Under the pieces are notes generated by a model that was not told the DNA's origin, ran no database searches, and saw nothing but the letters and a program-made list of their open reading frames with translations. This document shows positions 23,154 through 31,795 of a stretch of 38,710 nucleotides of DNA, piece after piece. Position numbers and translations under genes: made by a program. Each line of letters starts with the position of its first letter. Position 1 is the stretch's first letter. The DNA comes from Oscillospiraceae bacterium (lineage in GTDB: Bacteria > Bacillota > Clostridia > Saccharofermentanales > Saccharofermentanaceae): NCBI GenBank assembly GCA_902776845.1, contig CACYRM010000006.1, positions 1-38,710 on the forward strand, given 5' to 3'.

Positions 23154-26100
23154 TCATTCCTCCGCCTTAACAAAGAAATTATCATCCATAACAAGCAGAC
23201 CGTGGTTGATACAGTAATCAACAGCAAGTTTGCCGAGTCTGTAAGCATCTGAATCCTTTGGAACTCTCGTAAAGCCCAGCGTCTTGCCTGTCTCCACGGT
23301 CAAGGCTTCATACGGCATTCCGTACTGGGACCTCGCCAGATAGTTCGCTGCGCAGGCAGCTTCCTCAACCGCGATATCAGAGGCCTTTCTGGGCTTCTCT
23401 CCTTCAGCCGGCACTCTGTAATAATTCATCACTTTGCTGACATCATCGTCCTTGTTCCACAGGAAAAGTGTCTCTTCATCATCTGACGAAGGATCAAGTT
23501 TCTGTGTCCTTGGCTGCGTCTTGGACTGGACGCTTTTAATAAGATAAGCACAACGCTCTCTGAGAGCAGGTGTCACCTTGCTCAGACCGACAGCGCTGAC
23601 CAGTTCTTTTGTGATCTCCTCAGAGCTTACAGGCGCCTGCTGTTCAACGATCTCCAATATCTTCTGCTTCAGATATTCGGTAGTCTCGTTACTCTTAAAA
23701 CAGAATTCGCCTTCACTCATCTGCCTGATGTTCAGTTCAGAAGAATAACTTACAACCGCAGGGCAACCGTCATCGATTATGGTTCCGGCGTCAACCGTTT
23801 TTTTTTGCGTCTGATCCTCAGGCTGCTCTTCCGGCTGACATTCGGACTGATCCGCAGTCTCCTGTCCGTAAATTACCACTTCCGGACCTGAGCCGGCATC
23901 TTCAGCTGCTTTTTCTTCAGCCCCGGCATCTGTCTCAGGCTTTACGGGAATTGTTTCTTCACCGGCTGCACTCTCCTCACCGGGAGCATCAGCCTTTTTC
24001 TTACTGTCCTCGATCAAAGCGACAAGCTTTTCGAACACACTGTCGGGATTCTCCCACCACTCGAGAGACCATATCCTTACTACGTTCCATCCGAATCCCT
24101 TGAGCATTGATATCTGGGAGACTTCCCTTGAAGTGGTCGTGCCAGAGGATGCATAGACGGGACCGTCAAGAAGTATTCCGAGACAATAAGTACCGTCCTT
24201 TTCGGGTGATACAACACCGATATCGATCTTGAATCCTGACTTGCCCACGCCCTTGTCGGTATCGTAACCTGCTGCTTTGAACCTGGAGCAGATATCGTCT
24301 GCGATTCCCGTAAAGGCAGCATTCCTGTCGATAATGGGAGTTCCGGAATTGTCTGATGAATTGCCGGAGGAAGCGATATCCTGATCCCAGACCTCACTGC
24401 CTGACGCATACTGAAGGAACCGCTTAAATGATCTAACGCCCTCTGAAGAAGTATCAGTGATCCTTATCTCTTCGGGGGAGATCGATGAGAACACCTTCAT
24501 CTCGATCCTTGATCTTGTAACCGCAACGTTCAGTCTTCTCCAGCCGCCGTCCCTGTTAAGAGGACCGAAGTTCATAATGAGTTTGCCGTTCTCGTCTTTG
24601 CCGTATCCGACGGAGAACAGGATAACATCACGTTCGTCACCCTGGACATTTTCGAGATTCTTGATAAAGACAGGCTCTTCGCTGCCGAATGCCCATTTCT
24701 CAAGTTCCGGATCTTTGCTCGCAGCTTCATCCAGGAGATCTTCGATAAGCGACTGCTGCTGGATATTGAAAGTAACGACGCCAACACTGTACTTCGAAAG
24801 AACAGGGTCGTGCGCTCTCTTAACGATCTCGTCAATAACAGCCTGCGCTTCGATCCTGTTTGTTCTGGTCTTGCCTGAATCGAAGGATCCTCCGCAGTCG
24901 ACCATAGTTACCTTGGCCTGCCTGTTATCAGGCGACGGGAATGTGTAAAGTCTTCCCTCATAGAAAGCCTTATTTGAGAAAGTGATAAGGCTCTCATGAC
25001 GGCTCCTGTAGTGCCATGCAAGGAACATCTGCGGCATGCTTATAGCAAGGCAGTCATCAAGGATACTCTCGAGATCGTCTGTCTCGAAATTATCGTCGCC
25101 GTCATCCACCTGTTCCATGAAGAAAGACGTAGGCGGCATCTGCTTGGGATCGCCGACAATAACGGCTTCCTTTCCTCTCGCTATAACACCGATCGCCTTG
25201 CATGTCGGCAGCTGGCTCGCCTCGTCGAAAACAACGACATCGAACATTCCGATCTTATCGGGATCTATAAACTGAGCGCATGAAAGAGGGCTCATGAGAA
25301 CACAGGGACAGAGCTTCAGAATAAGATCTCCGATCTGCGTGAACAGGGTTCTTATAGATACTCCCCTTCCGCCTGCCTTGATCGCGTGCTGAAGTATTCC
25401 CAAAGCGGAAGATACGTTAGCGTCACGGCTCATATCCGGAAGGTTCTTCGCGATCCTCAGGTAGATCTCCTGTCTTGTCAGTTTCTCAAATTCGTCATTG
25501 ACCTTTGAAAGTTCCCTTATCTTATTCTCGAAAACAAGTCCGCTGAAAGTCCTGAGAACATCGCTGTTATCTATTATCTTCGAGATGAGACTGCTGCTGT
25601 AACCCTTGCGGAACGAGCTGATTATATCCTCTCCACCGACTGTTCCGTTATCGTAGGCATTTACAATATTGGATACTTTATACTGAGCGCATCTTGAAGC
25701 CATGAGATTGAACTGCATTCTGTCCCTCAGGTAATCACTGTCGGCTTTAAGTGTTTCAGCCATCTGCTTCTTTGTCTCGAGAAGAGCGGTAAGCGGTTCA
25801 TAAGCGCCCGTCTCAAAACCGTATGTATTCTTGAGCGCGCCGTAAGAAGCCGCATAAGCAGAGGTCTTCAGGTTAAAATCATTTACCGTACTGATAACCG
25901 AAGGATCTCCGGAACCTATCAGTTTCCGGAGTGCTCCTGCAGGATCGAAAGCGGCAAACTCCGCAAATACGGCATGGGCATTCTCATTCATTGATTCAAC
26001 ATAGGCCGTATCAAATCCCGGGAACGGCGATGCCGGGTTATAAAGCTCGCCTAGATAGCTTCTTGACGAAGCGATTGAATTCAAAGCGAACTGAAGCGAA

Positions 26101-28178
26101 TTCTTATATTCGATGAGGAGCTTAAAATCCTGCTCAAGATACTCCTTGCGGCTTCCTTTGAGATCGTATGCCCTGACCTTCTTGTATACGTTATTCTCCG
26201 CAGCGCCTCTCATAAGGGCATTTTTGGACTTGGCCGTCATAAGCTCATTCAGCAGAAGCGAGCCGTCAAGATCGAGGAATCCGGGCTGCCAGAAAGCCAG
26301 CAGTCCGTCTCTTTTGGCAACCGCGTCCTTACAACTGATAATCGTATCTCTTAATGAAAGATAGGCATTCTCGGTATTGTCACAGCAGATGATCCCTTTG
26401 GGAAGCTTGAGGTTATTAAGCTTAACGATAGCGATACCGCAGGCATTAAGACCGGCGATCCTTCCGACAGTCTGAGGTTCACAGGCTATCCTGCAGCCAC
26501 ATGCTGCTGTGAGCTTTTCGAAATTGGCTATGCTTACGGTCAGTTCGTCATAAGCCTTAATGAACTCATCCGCCAATGAAGTTAACTTGTTCTTTGCATC
26601 CTGTGAGTATTCTGAAGACTTTACGAACGGGAGTTTTCCGGCAAGCCTGCCCGAAGACGCAACAAGCTCTCCCAGAGCCGTCTCGGTCTCTCTTATCCCC
26701 GCAGATGTGAGTTCATCCTCAAATCCGGCATCGAAAGTCCCCGCATCGGCAGCGTTCTGATTGGAAGCATAGACATTGATCAGTTCATATAAAGACATGC
26801 CGCATTCACGCGTTGAATGAAGCTCATCAACATATTTATCGAGTTCTTTACGCTTGGCCTCGATATCCGCGAGAGCCTTATCGTAGCCGCCGTCAACACC
26901 CGGATTCAGTCTGACTTCGCTCGCAGTCTTGAGCTGGTCAAGGACATAGCTCTTACGGACTTTGTTGGAATGAAGTTCAAGGCAGAAAGGCGCGATTCCT
27001 ATCTTCTCAAGACGTTTGTAAACGACATCGAGAGCAGCTTTTTTCTCAGCAGCGAAAAGCACCTTTTTATTATTCGCCAGACAATTGGCGATTATAGACG
27101 TAATAGTCTGTGACTTGCCCGTTCCCGGAGGACCGTGCAATACAAAGCTTGCTCCTTCGCCCGCCTTCTTGATGGCGGCAAGCTGGGAGCTGTCGGCAAC
27201 TATAGGAAGATAAACATCATCTTCTGAAACTTTTCCGGAAGATGCGATATTCTCATAATCCCATTCGAGCTGACCGTTGATAAGGCTCTTTACGATCTTA
27301 TTCTGGGCGATCGAATCCCTGTGGCTGTGCATATCGTTCCACATAACAAACTGCGAGAACGAGAACAGTCCCAGAACACAGGACTCAACGACTTCCCACT
27401 TGAGAGAACGGACAGCTTCCTTAACCGCCTCAAAAACTTTCCTGACATCGACTCCGTTCTCATCTGCAGGAAGAGTCTTGCTGAAATCATCAAATTCGAT
27501 CCCGAAATCCTGTCTCAGCTTCTCTGAAACGGTGACATTGAACTGGACATCCTCGTCCCTTCTTCTCATCGTGTACTTGATACCGAACTTCTTGACAAGC
27601 TCGACCGGGATCAGAAGTATCGGAGCGTAACACGGATCCTTCCTGTCCTTTTCGAACCATTTAAGAAATCCGCAGGCAAGGAACAGAGTGTTGGCGCCGT
27701 TCTCTTCGATCGAAGATTTGGCACCTCTGTAAAGTGTCTTGATATTCTTATCCAGAACGGCATTTGTAAGGGATGAGACAAGAACACCCTTCTCACATTT
27801 CTTGTCGATGAATTCCTTGAATTCCGTGATATCGGCAAGATCTTCGATGGAATAATCCTTTGCGGGTATGTCCTTGATCTTCTTTGCTTTAGCTTCCTGA
27901 ACAGGCTTTTCATCGGGAACTTCAGCACCTTCAGTTTTTTCCTCCGGTGTAATCTCCTCAGTTTCTTCGGTCTCGTCCTCATCACCGCGTGAAATAATGG
28001 AGAAGCTCTTCTCCTGGGCGATCATGTCTTCTATATTTGCGCATTCAGGAACAAAGAGCGGGATGCATGATCCCTTTATCCTCAGATTCAGAAGCGAATT
28101 ACGTGTGCTTAAGTCAAGGAGTTTGCGTTCCCATAAGTCGAATTTGACCTTGCTCCGTTCAAGATTGAGCTCACCCAT
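23154..28178 (-). CDS. Giant DUF4011/SF1 helicase/Vsr-like/DUF3320-type protein
   Basis: A 1674-residue protein. The N-terminus has the DUF4011 motif WERKLLDLSTRNSLLNLR (about residues 16-33). The split SF1 helicase follows: Walker A GPPGTGKSQT (about 348), a long alpha-helical insert (about 420-890), Walker B VVFDEASQLP (about 982), GDPKQMPP, and VQGDERDVI with LNVAVTRSR (about 1220). A Vsr/DUF559-like nuclease fold follows (KIDIGV about 1315, LGILLDG about 1333, RIWSLEWW about 1368). By eye the Glu expected before CDG/VDG is Leu and the following His is Ala, so cutting may be lost. An acidic/Gln linker and two winged-helix-like C-terminal segments end it. This architecture occurs in predicted phage-defence proteins. 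GGAGGAA precedes the ATG. Confidence 0.88.
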   Translation of the reverse strand: MGELNLERSKVKFDLWERKLLDLSTRNSLLNLRIKGSCIPLFVPECANIEDMIAQEKSFSIISRGDEDETEETEEITPEEKTEGAEVPDEKPVQEAKAKKIKDIPAKDYSIEDLADITEFKEFIDKKCEKGVLVSSLTNAVLDKNIKTLYRGAKSSIEENGANTLFLACGFLKWFEKDRKDPCYAPILLIPVELVKKFGIKYTMRRRDEDVQFNVTVSEKLRQDFGIEFDDFSKTLPADENGVDVRKVFEAVKEAVRSLKWEVVESCVLGLFSFSQFVMWNDMHSHRDSIAQNKIVKSLINGQLEWDYENIASSGKVSEDDVYLPIVADSSQLAAIKKAGEGASFVLHGPPGTGKSQTITSIIANCLANNKKVLFAAEKKAALDVVYKRLEKIGIAPFCLELHSNKVRKSYVLDQLKTASEVRLNPGVDGGYDKALADIEAKRKELDKYVDELHSTRECGMSLYELINVYASNQNAADAGTFDAGFEDELTSAGIRETETALGELVASSGRLAGKLPFVKSSEYSQDAKNKLTSLADEFIKAYDELTVSIANFEKLTAACGCRIACEPQTVGRIAGLNACGIAIVKLNNLKLPKGIICCDNTENAYLSLRDTIISCKDAVAKRDGLLAFWQPGFLDLDGSLLLNELMTAKSKNALMRGAAENNVYKKVRAYDLKGSRKEYLEQDFKLLIEYKNSLQFALNSIASSRSYLGELYNPASPFPGFDTAYVESMNENAHAVFAEFAAFDPAGALRKLIGSGDPSVISTVNDFNLKTSAYAASYGALKNTYGFETGAYEPLTALLETKKQMAETLKADSDYLRDRMQFNLMASRCAQYKVSNIVNAYDNGTVGGEDIISSFRKGYSSSLISKIIDNSDVLRTFSGLVFENKIRELSKVNDEFEKLTRQEIYLRIAKNLPDMSRDANVSSALGILQHAIKAGGRGVSIRTLFTQIGDLILKLCPCVLMSPLSCAQFIDPDKIGMFDVVVFDEASQLPTCKAIGVIARGKEAVIVGDPKQMPPTSFFMEQVDDGDDNFETDDLESILDDCLAISMPQMFLAWHYRSRHESLITFSNKAFYEGRLYTFPSPDNRQAKVTMVDCGGSFDSGKTRTNRIEAQAVIDEIVKRAHDPVLSKYSVGVVTFNIQQQSLIEDLLDEAASKDPELEKWAFGSEEPVFIKNLENVQGDERDVILFSVGYGKDENGKLIMNFGPLNRDGGWRRLNVAVTRSRIEMKVFSSISPEEIRITDTSSEGVRSFKRFLQYASGSEVWDQDIASSGNSSDNSGTPIIDRNAAFTGIADDICSRFKAAGYDTDKGVGKSGFKIDIGVVSPEKDGTYCLGILLDGPVYASSGTTTSREVSQISMLKGFGWNVVRIWSLEWWENPDSVFEKLVALIEDSKKKADAPGEESAAGEETIPVKPETDAGAEEKAAEDAGSGPEVVIYGQETADQSECQPEEQPEDQTQKKTVDAGTIIDDGCPAVVSYSSELNIRQMSEGEFCFKSNETTEYLKQKILEIVEQQAPVSSEEITKELVSAVGLSKVTPALRERCAYLIKSVQSKTQPRTQKLDPSSDDEETLFLWNKDDDVSKVMNYYRVPAEGEKPRKASDIAVEEAACAANYLARSQYGMPYEALTVETGKTLGFTRVPKDSDAYRLGKLAVDYCINHGLLVMDDNFFVKAEE

Positions 28179-28212
28179 AAGTGATTCCTCCCGATAAGGC
28201 TTTTATCAAATA

Positions 28213-28221
28213 ATTATAACA
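28213..28221 (-). promoter_or_regulatory. Extended -10 promoter of the giant helicase gene
   Basis: TGT plus TATAAT on the minus strand, about 35 bases before the ATG; no consensus -35. Confidence 0.5.
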
Positions 28222-28263
28222 AAATATAGAACAACTTGTTTGGAAAGAGTGATAGATGTCTTC

Positions 28264-28977
28264 TCACTTCTCATTCAGTCTCTTTCTCATCACTTTATAA
28301 TCAGGAATGATCTCACCGACTATAGCCCAGAAGCGGCTTGAATGATTGGGCTCGATAAAGTGGGCGAACTCATGGACCACAACATATCTGATCAATTCCC
28401 TGTCCTTCTCGAAAAGTCTGTAGCTGAACTTCAGCACACCCCTTTTCGAGAAGCATTCGCCCCAGAAAGACTTGTATTCACCCAGCACGATTCTGTTCGG
28501 AGGCTTCACACCGCGGCGTTCAAAAAGAGGATAGATCTCATTGCAGTAATCAACGATCACGCTTCTAAGGCACGCTCTCCGCCACTTCTCATATGTCATA
28601 TATCTGGTCCGGTAATCCGAGGGATCCCTGACTTCCAAAGTGATGATTCCGTTCTCAGCCCTGCAGATATTACGGGTACCCTGAACGACCTTTAAAGTAA
28701 AGGGCTCGCCGAACACCATAAAAGTCTCACCTTCAAGGAACTGCCTGGACAGACTTTCAGACTTCTTCTCGGAAACAATACTATCCAGTGCATTAAGCAG
28801 ATAATCCCTCTTGGAGATAATGAAAGCCTCGGCTTCATTCTGCGAAACATAATATGGAAGTGAACAGTATAAAGTTCCGTCACGCCTTACGCGGACATTG
28901 ATGTTCTTTATGCGTTTGCGTTCGAATTCGACTGATACTTCACGGGTCCCGAGAATGATCTTACGGATGGAAGACAT
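28264..28977 (-). CDS. YgjP-type (DUF45, M48-like) metallopeptidase
   Basis: A 237-residue soluble protein. The C-terminal half has the zinc motif VVHEFAHFIEPNHSSRFW (about residue 200), with HExxH and a third ligand His in NHSSRFW, plus GEYKSFWGECFSKR and LKFSYRLF, the marks of the YgjP/WTI group. The N-terminal part has VRVRRDGTLYCSLP. Members often sit beside restriction genes; their substrate is unknown. All zinc residues are present. Its start is six bases after the acyl-CoA synthetase stop with no ribosome site, so it depends on coupling to that gene. The giant helicase is the next gene downstream. Confidence 0.9.
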   Translation of the reverse strand: MSSIRKIILGTREVSVEFERKRIKNINVRVRRDGTLYCSLPYYVSQNEAEAFIISKRDYLLNALDSIVSEKKSESLSRQFLEGETFMVFGEPFTLKVVQGTRNICRAENGIITLEVRDPSDYRTRYMTYEKWRRACLRSVIVDYCNEIYPLFERRGVKPPNRIVLGEYKSFWGECFSKRGVLKFSYRLFEKDRELIRYVVVHEFAHFIEPNHSSRFWAIVGEIIPDYKVMRKRLNEK

Positions 28978-28983
28978 GGATGA

Positions 28984-30852
28984 TTATTTATTTGACTTGA
29001 TAAGCTTATCGAAGTTCTTGCCGTTAACGTCATACATTGTATGACCCAATTCGGCGAGGCGGGATTCGATATGCTCCTGCTCCTTGGGACGCTTGATCTT
29101 GAGCGTTGTCGTCTTGATCATATCTTCTTCGGAGAAGACATAGTTGCGTACGATCTTATACTGGGGCATCTTGTGGTTAGCCTCGTGGATCTTATCATTG
29201 AGATATGTCTCGATCTGTCCGTCATCAGCCTCAGTCGCAAGACCGAGCTCAGCGCCGATGATCTTACGGTTTATAAGGATCTTGGCGCAGATATCAATGG
29301 CTTCACGGTCATTTTTATTGCCCCAGACAAACGCCTCGGTGACACCCTTGATCTCGGTAAGAACAGCCTCGATCTCTTCAGGGAAAGCCTTTTTGCCGTT
29401 CGTCAGAACGATCATGGACTTAACACGGCCTGTAATGTGGATGGAACCGGTCTTATCGATATATCCCATGTCGCCCGTATGGAACCAACCATTCTCATCG
29501 ATAGCATCCTTGGTGGCTTCCTCATTCTCATAGTAACCGAGCATGACGCAATCTGACTTGGTAAGGATCTCGCCTACGGCCTTGGGACCTTTACCTTCAG
29601 CATCGATAGCAACCGTTATTCCCGGCAGAGGGCGTCCTACGGAGCCGTGAACATCACAGACCTCCGTGTTTACGGAGATAACCGGCGATGTCTCGGTAAG
29701 GCCGTAACCCATGTAGAACTGGAGGCCGAAGTCCGTAAAAGCATCAATATATTTCTTGTCGATTCCGGCGCCGCCGATAACGACCATACGGAAATTACCG
29801 CCGAGTTTATCAAGGATATCCTTGAAAACATTGCGTCTTACGTCGATACCGCACTTTTTGAGGAAACGAGTCACGGGTCTCGCAATAGCGATGATCCTCT
29901 CTTTTCCTGAGGATTTGATTCCGTCTTCGATCTTCTCGTAAATGTTTTCGAAAAGAAGAGGCACGGAAATACATACATCAGGCTTCCATTCCTCCATATT
30001 CTTGACGATATATCTGAGACCGTCGCACATGCAGATACAACCGCCGCTGGACAGGATAAAGAAATCGCAAGTGTTCTCGAACGTGTGATGCAGAGGAAGG
30101 ATGGAGAAAGCCCTGTCGCCTCTTCTGACATCAAGCGTCTGCGCAATCGAATATACATTGGAAACTATATTGTTATGTGAGAGCAGTACACCCTTGCTCA
30201 TGGAAGTCGTTCCCGAAGTAAAGAGGATGATCTTTGCCTCATTTACATCGATCGGGGTATCCATGAATTTGGTATCACCTGCTTCAATATAGACGTTGCC
30301 TTCTTTGATAAGGTCGTAGATATCAGCAAAACGGTCATCGTCCTCAGGCCATGTGTCATCCTTTGTCTTTCCGGAGAGACCGTCCTTATAGAAGATTACA
30401 AACTTATCAAGCGGTATATCCAGCTCGCCGGACTTGATCTTGGCAGCTATGGAAAGCATCATCTTGTGATGTCTGTGGTGATAGAAGATAAGTCTGGATT
30501 TTGATCTGACAAGGAGCTGGATGAGTTCATCTTCCGGAAGCGCCCTGTCCAGAGGAACGCCGACACAGGCTGACGACAGGATAGCGTTATATGAGACAAA
30601 CCATTCGTAAGCGTTCTCACCTACCACGGCAATTCTCTGTCCCGCATATTCACTGTTAAGGAGATATGTGGCCAAGCCCTTGATATCGTTCCCGTATTCG
30701 AAAAAACTCCTGTGGATCTCGGAAAGCTTCGGGGAACGTCTGAATATGAAAGCATCCAGTTCAGAGTACTTTGCGCAAGTACGGACCACCAGATCCCTTA
30801 TGTCCGTAAACTTCTCAGCTGTATAAACAGGCGTACCCTGTACAGGATCCAT
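28984..30852 (-). CDS. Long-chain acyl-CoA synthetase-like AMP-forming ligase
   Basis: A 622-residue ANL-family enzyme that would activate fatty acids with ATP. The AMP loop LFTSGTTSMSKGVLLSH (about residue 213), the YGLTETSP motif (about 380), WFHTGDMGYID (about 455) and the hinge ITGRVKSMIVLTNGKKAFPEE are complete. The C-terminal catalytic Lys would be in KTTTLKIKRPKE (about 590). Chain length specificity cannot be read. GGAGG lies before the ATG. It is divergent from a PlsC acyltransferase gene, which suggests that the activated acyl groups feed phospholipid synthesis. Confidence 0.92.
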   Translation of the reverse strand: MDPVQGTPVYTAEKFTDIRDLVVRTCAKYSELDAFIFRRSPKLSEIHRSFFEYGNDIKGLATYLLNSEYAGQRIAVVGENAYEWFVSYNAILSSACVGVPLDRALPEDELIQLLVRSKSRLIFYHHRHHKMMLSIAAKIKSGELDIPLDKFVIFYKDGLSGKTKDDTWPEDDDRFADIYDLIKEGNVYIEAGDTKFMDTPIDVNEAKIILFTSGTTSMSKGVLLSHNNIVSNVYSIAQTLDVRRGDRAFSILPLHHTFENTCDFFILSSGGCICMCDGLRYIVKNMEEWKPDVCISVPLLFENIYEKIEDGIKSSGKERIIAIARPVTRFLKKCGIDVRRNVFKDILDKLGGNFRMVVIGGAGIDKKYIDAFTDFGLQFYMGYGLTETSPVISVNTEVCDVHGSVGRPLPGITVAIDAEGKGPKAVGEILTKSDCVMLGYYENEEATKDAIDENGWFHTGDMGYIDKTGSIHITGRVKSMIVLTNGKKAFPEEIEAVLTEIKGVTEAFVWGNKNDREAIDICAKILINRKIIGAELGLATEADDGQIETYLNDKIHEANHKMPQYKIVRNYVFSEEDMIKTTTLKIKRPKEQEHIESRLAELGHTMYDVNGKNFDKLIKSNK

Positions 30853-30910
30853 ACTATTACCTCCATGAGTCGAAAGCTCCCGAGCTTAACGAAAGCAGTC
30901 GAACTAAGAA

Positions 30911-30940
30911 AATATATCATATTTAAGAATAAAATTACAA
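30911..30940 (-). promoter_or_regulatory. Promoter of the acyl-CoA synthetase gene
   Basis: TTGTAA (30940-30935), an 18-base spacer ending in TGA, and TATATT (30916-30911) on the minus strand. It shares the intergenic region with the divergent plsC. Confidence 0.5.
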
Positions 30941-31010
30941 GAATTCGCTAAAATGCTGTTTTTGCGTTATATTAGTGTATTATTTTGTCAGAAACCTTTC
31001 AGGAGTATAT

Positions 31011-31787
31011 ATGTCTGAAGAAGAAAAAACATTAAAACCTGACGGAATGGCCTCTGCGGACACCGAGCCCAGGATGTCAAAAGCCGATCATCACAAACAA
31101 CTTGACGAGAAATATCCCACCAAGCGCGGATTTTGGGATGTAATGGCCAAAAACGGCTTTCTTCTCCTGACACATATCCTCTGCGACATGAAATGTATCG
31201 GCAGAGAGAATTTCCCGAAGAACAATCCTTATGTCGTCGCGTCCAACCACCAGAGTTACCCGGACGGCGTCCTTATCATAGATTATCTCCCGAAAGGTCA
31301 TTTCAAATGGATGTGCTGCCTCGCGGCTTCAGACCTTGAGACAAACCACGGCAAGCTCGGCCGTCTCATCATGAGAGTCGGCAGAGGAATCGCGGTAGAC
31401 CGTTACGGCAATCCCGTAAGAGGTCTCATCAAGGCAAAGAAGGAAGTCGAAAAGGGCAATATCTGCTTTGTCTTCCCCGAAGGCACAAGATCCCATACCG
31501 GCAAACTGGCCGAAATGAAAGACGGTGCCGCTTACCTTGCCATCAAGGCCGGCGTCCCCATGGTACCCGTCTACATTGCGGGAGCATATCAGATCTGGCC
31601 GAGAACATCCAAAAAGCCTCATCCCCTTAACGGCCTTCACCGCCGTAAGATCAGGATCTATGTAGGAGAACCTCTGAACGGAGCTGATTTTGACAACGAT
31701 GCCCACAAGATGACTGAGGCTCTTTCCGCCTGGATGCATAAGCATGAGGATCTGTACTGGGATCCCGAGACGAATTTCGAAGCGTAA
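31011..31787 (+). CDS. plsC: 1-acylglycerol-3-phosphate acyltransferase (PlsC family)
   Basis: A 258-residue acyltransferase that would form phosphatidic acid. It has the NHxxxxD motif NHQSYPD (about residue 77), the block around GRGIAVDR (about 125), and FPEGTRSHTGKLAEMKDGAAYLA (split over blocks III, about 158), then VPMVPVYIAG. A charged N-terminus of about 40 residues precedes a weak hydrophobic segment. The ATG at 31011 has AGGAG; in-frame upstream sequence lacks a ribosome site. It converges with the transporter-acyltransferase fusion, with only eight bases between the stops. Confidence 0.92.
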   Translation: MSEEEKTLKPDGMASADTEPRMSKADHHKQLDEKYPTKRGFWDVMAKNGFLLLTHILCDMKCIGRENFPKNNPYVVASNHQSYPDGVLIIDYLPKGHFKWMCCLAASDLETNHGKLGRLIMRVGRGIAVDRYGNPVRGLIKAKKEVEKGNICFVFPEGTRSHTGKLAEMKDGAAYLAIKAGVPMVPVYIAGAYQIWPRTSKKPHPLNGLHRRKIRIYVGEPLNGADFDNDAHKMTEALSAWMHKHEDLYWDPETNFEA

Positions 31788-31795
31788 TACTTCAA

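Noticed and set aside
25931-28197. Several plus-strand frames opposite the giant helicase
   Set aside because: They are antisense shadows without ribosome sites; the minus-strand protein has continuous helicase motifs.
31788-31795. Terminator between the convergent plsC and fusion genes
   Set aside because: Only a weak CGTAAT/ATTACG stem overlapping the stop codon, with no T tract; transcripts may overlap there.
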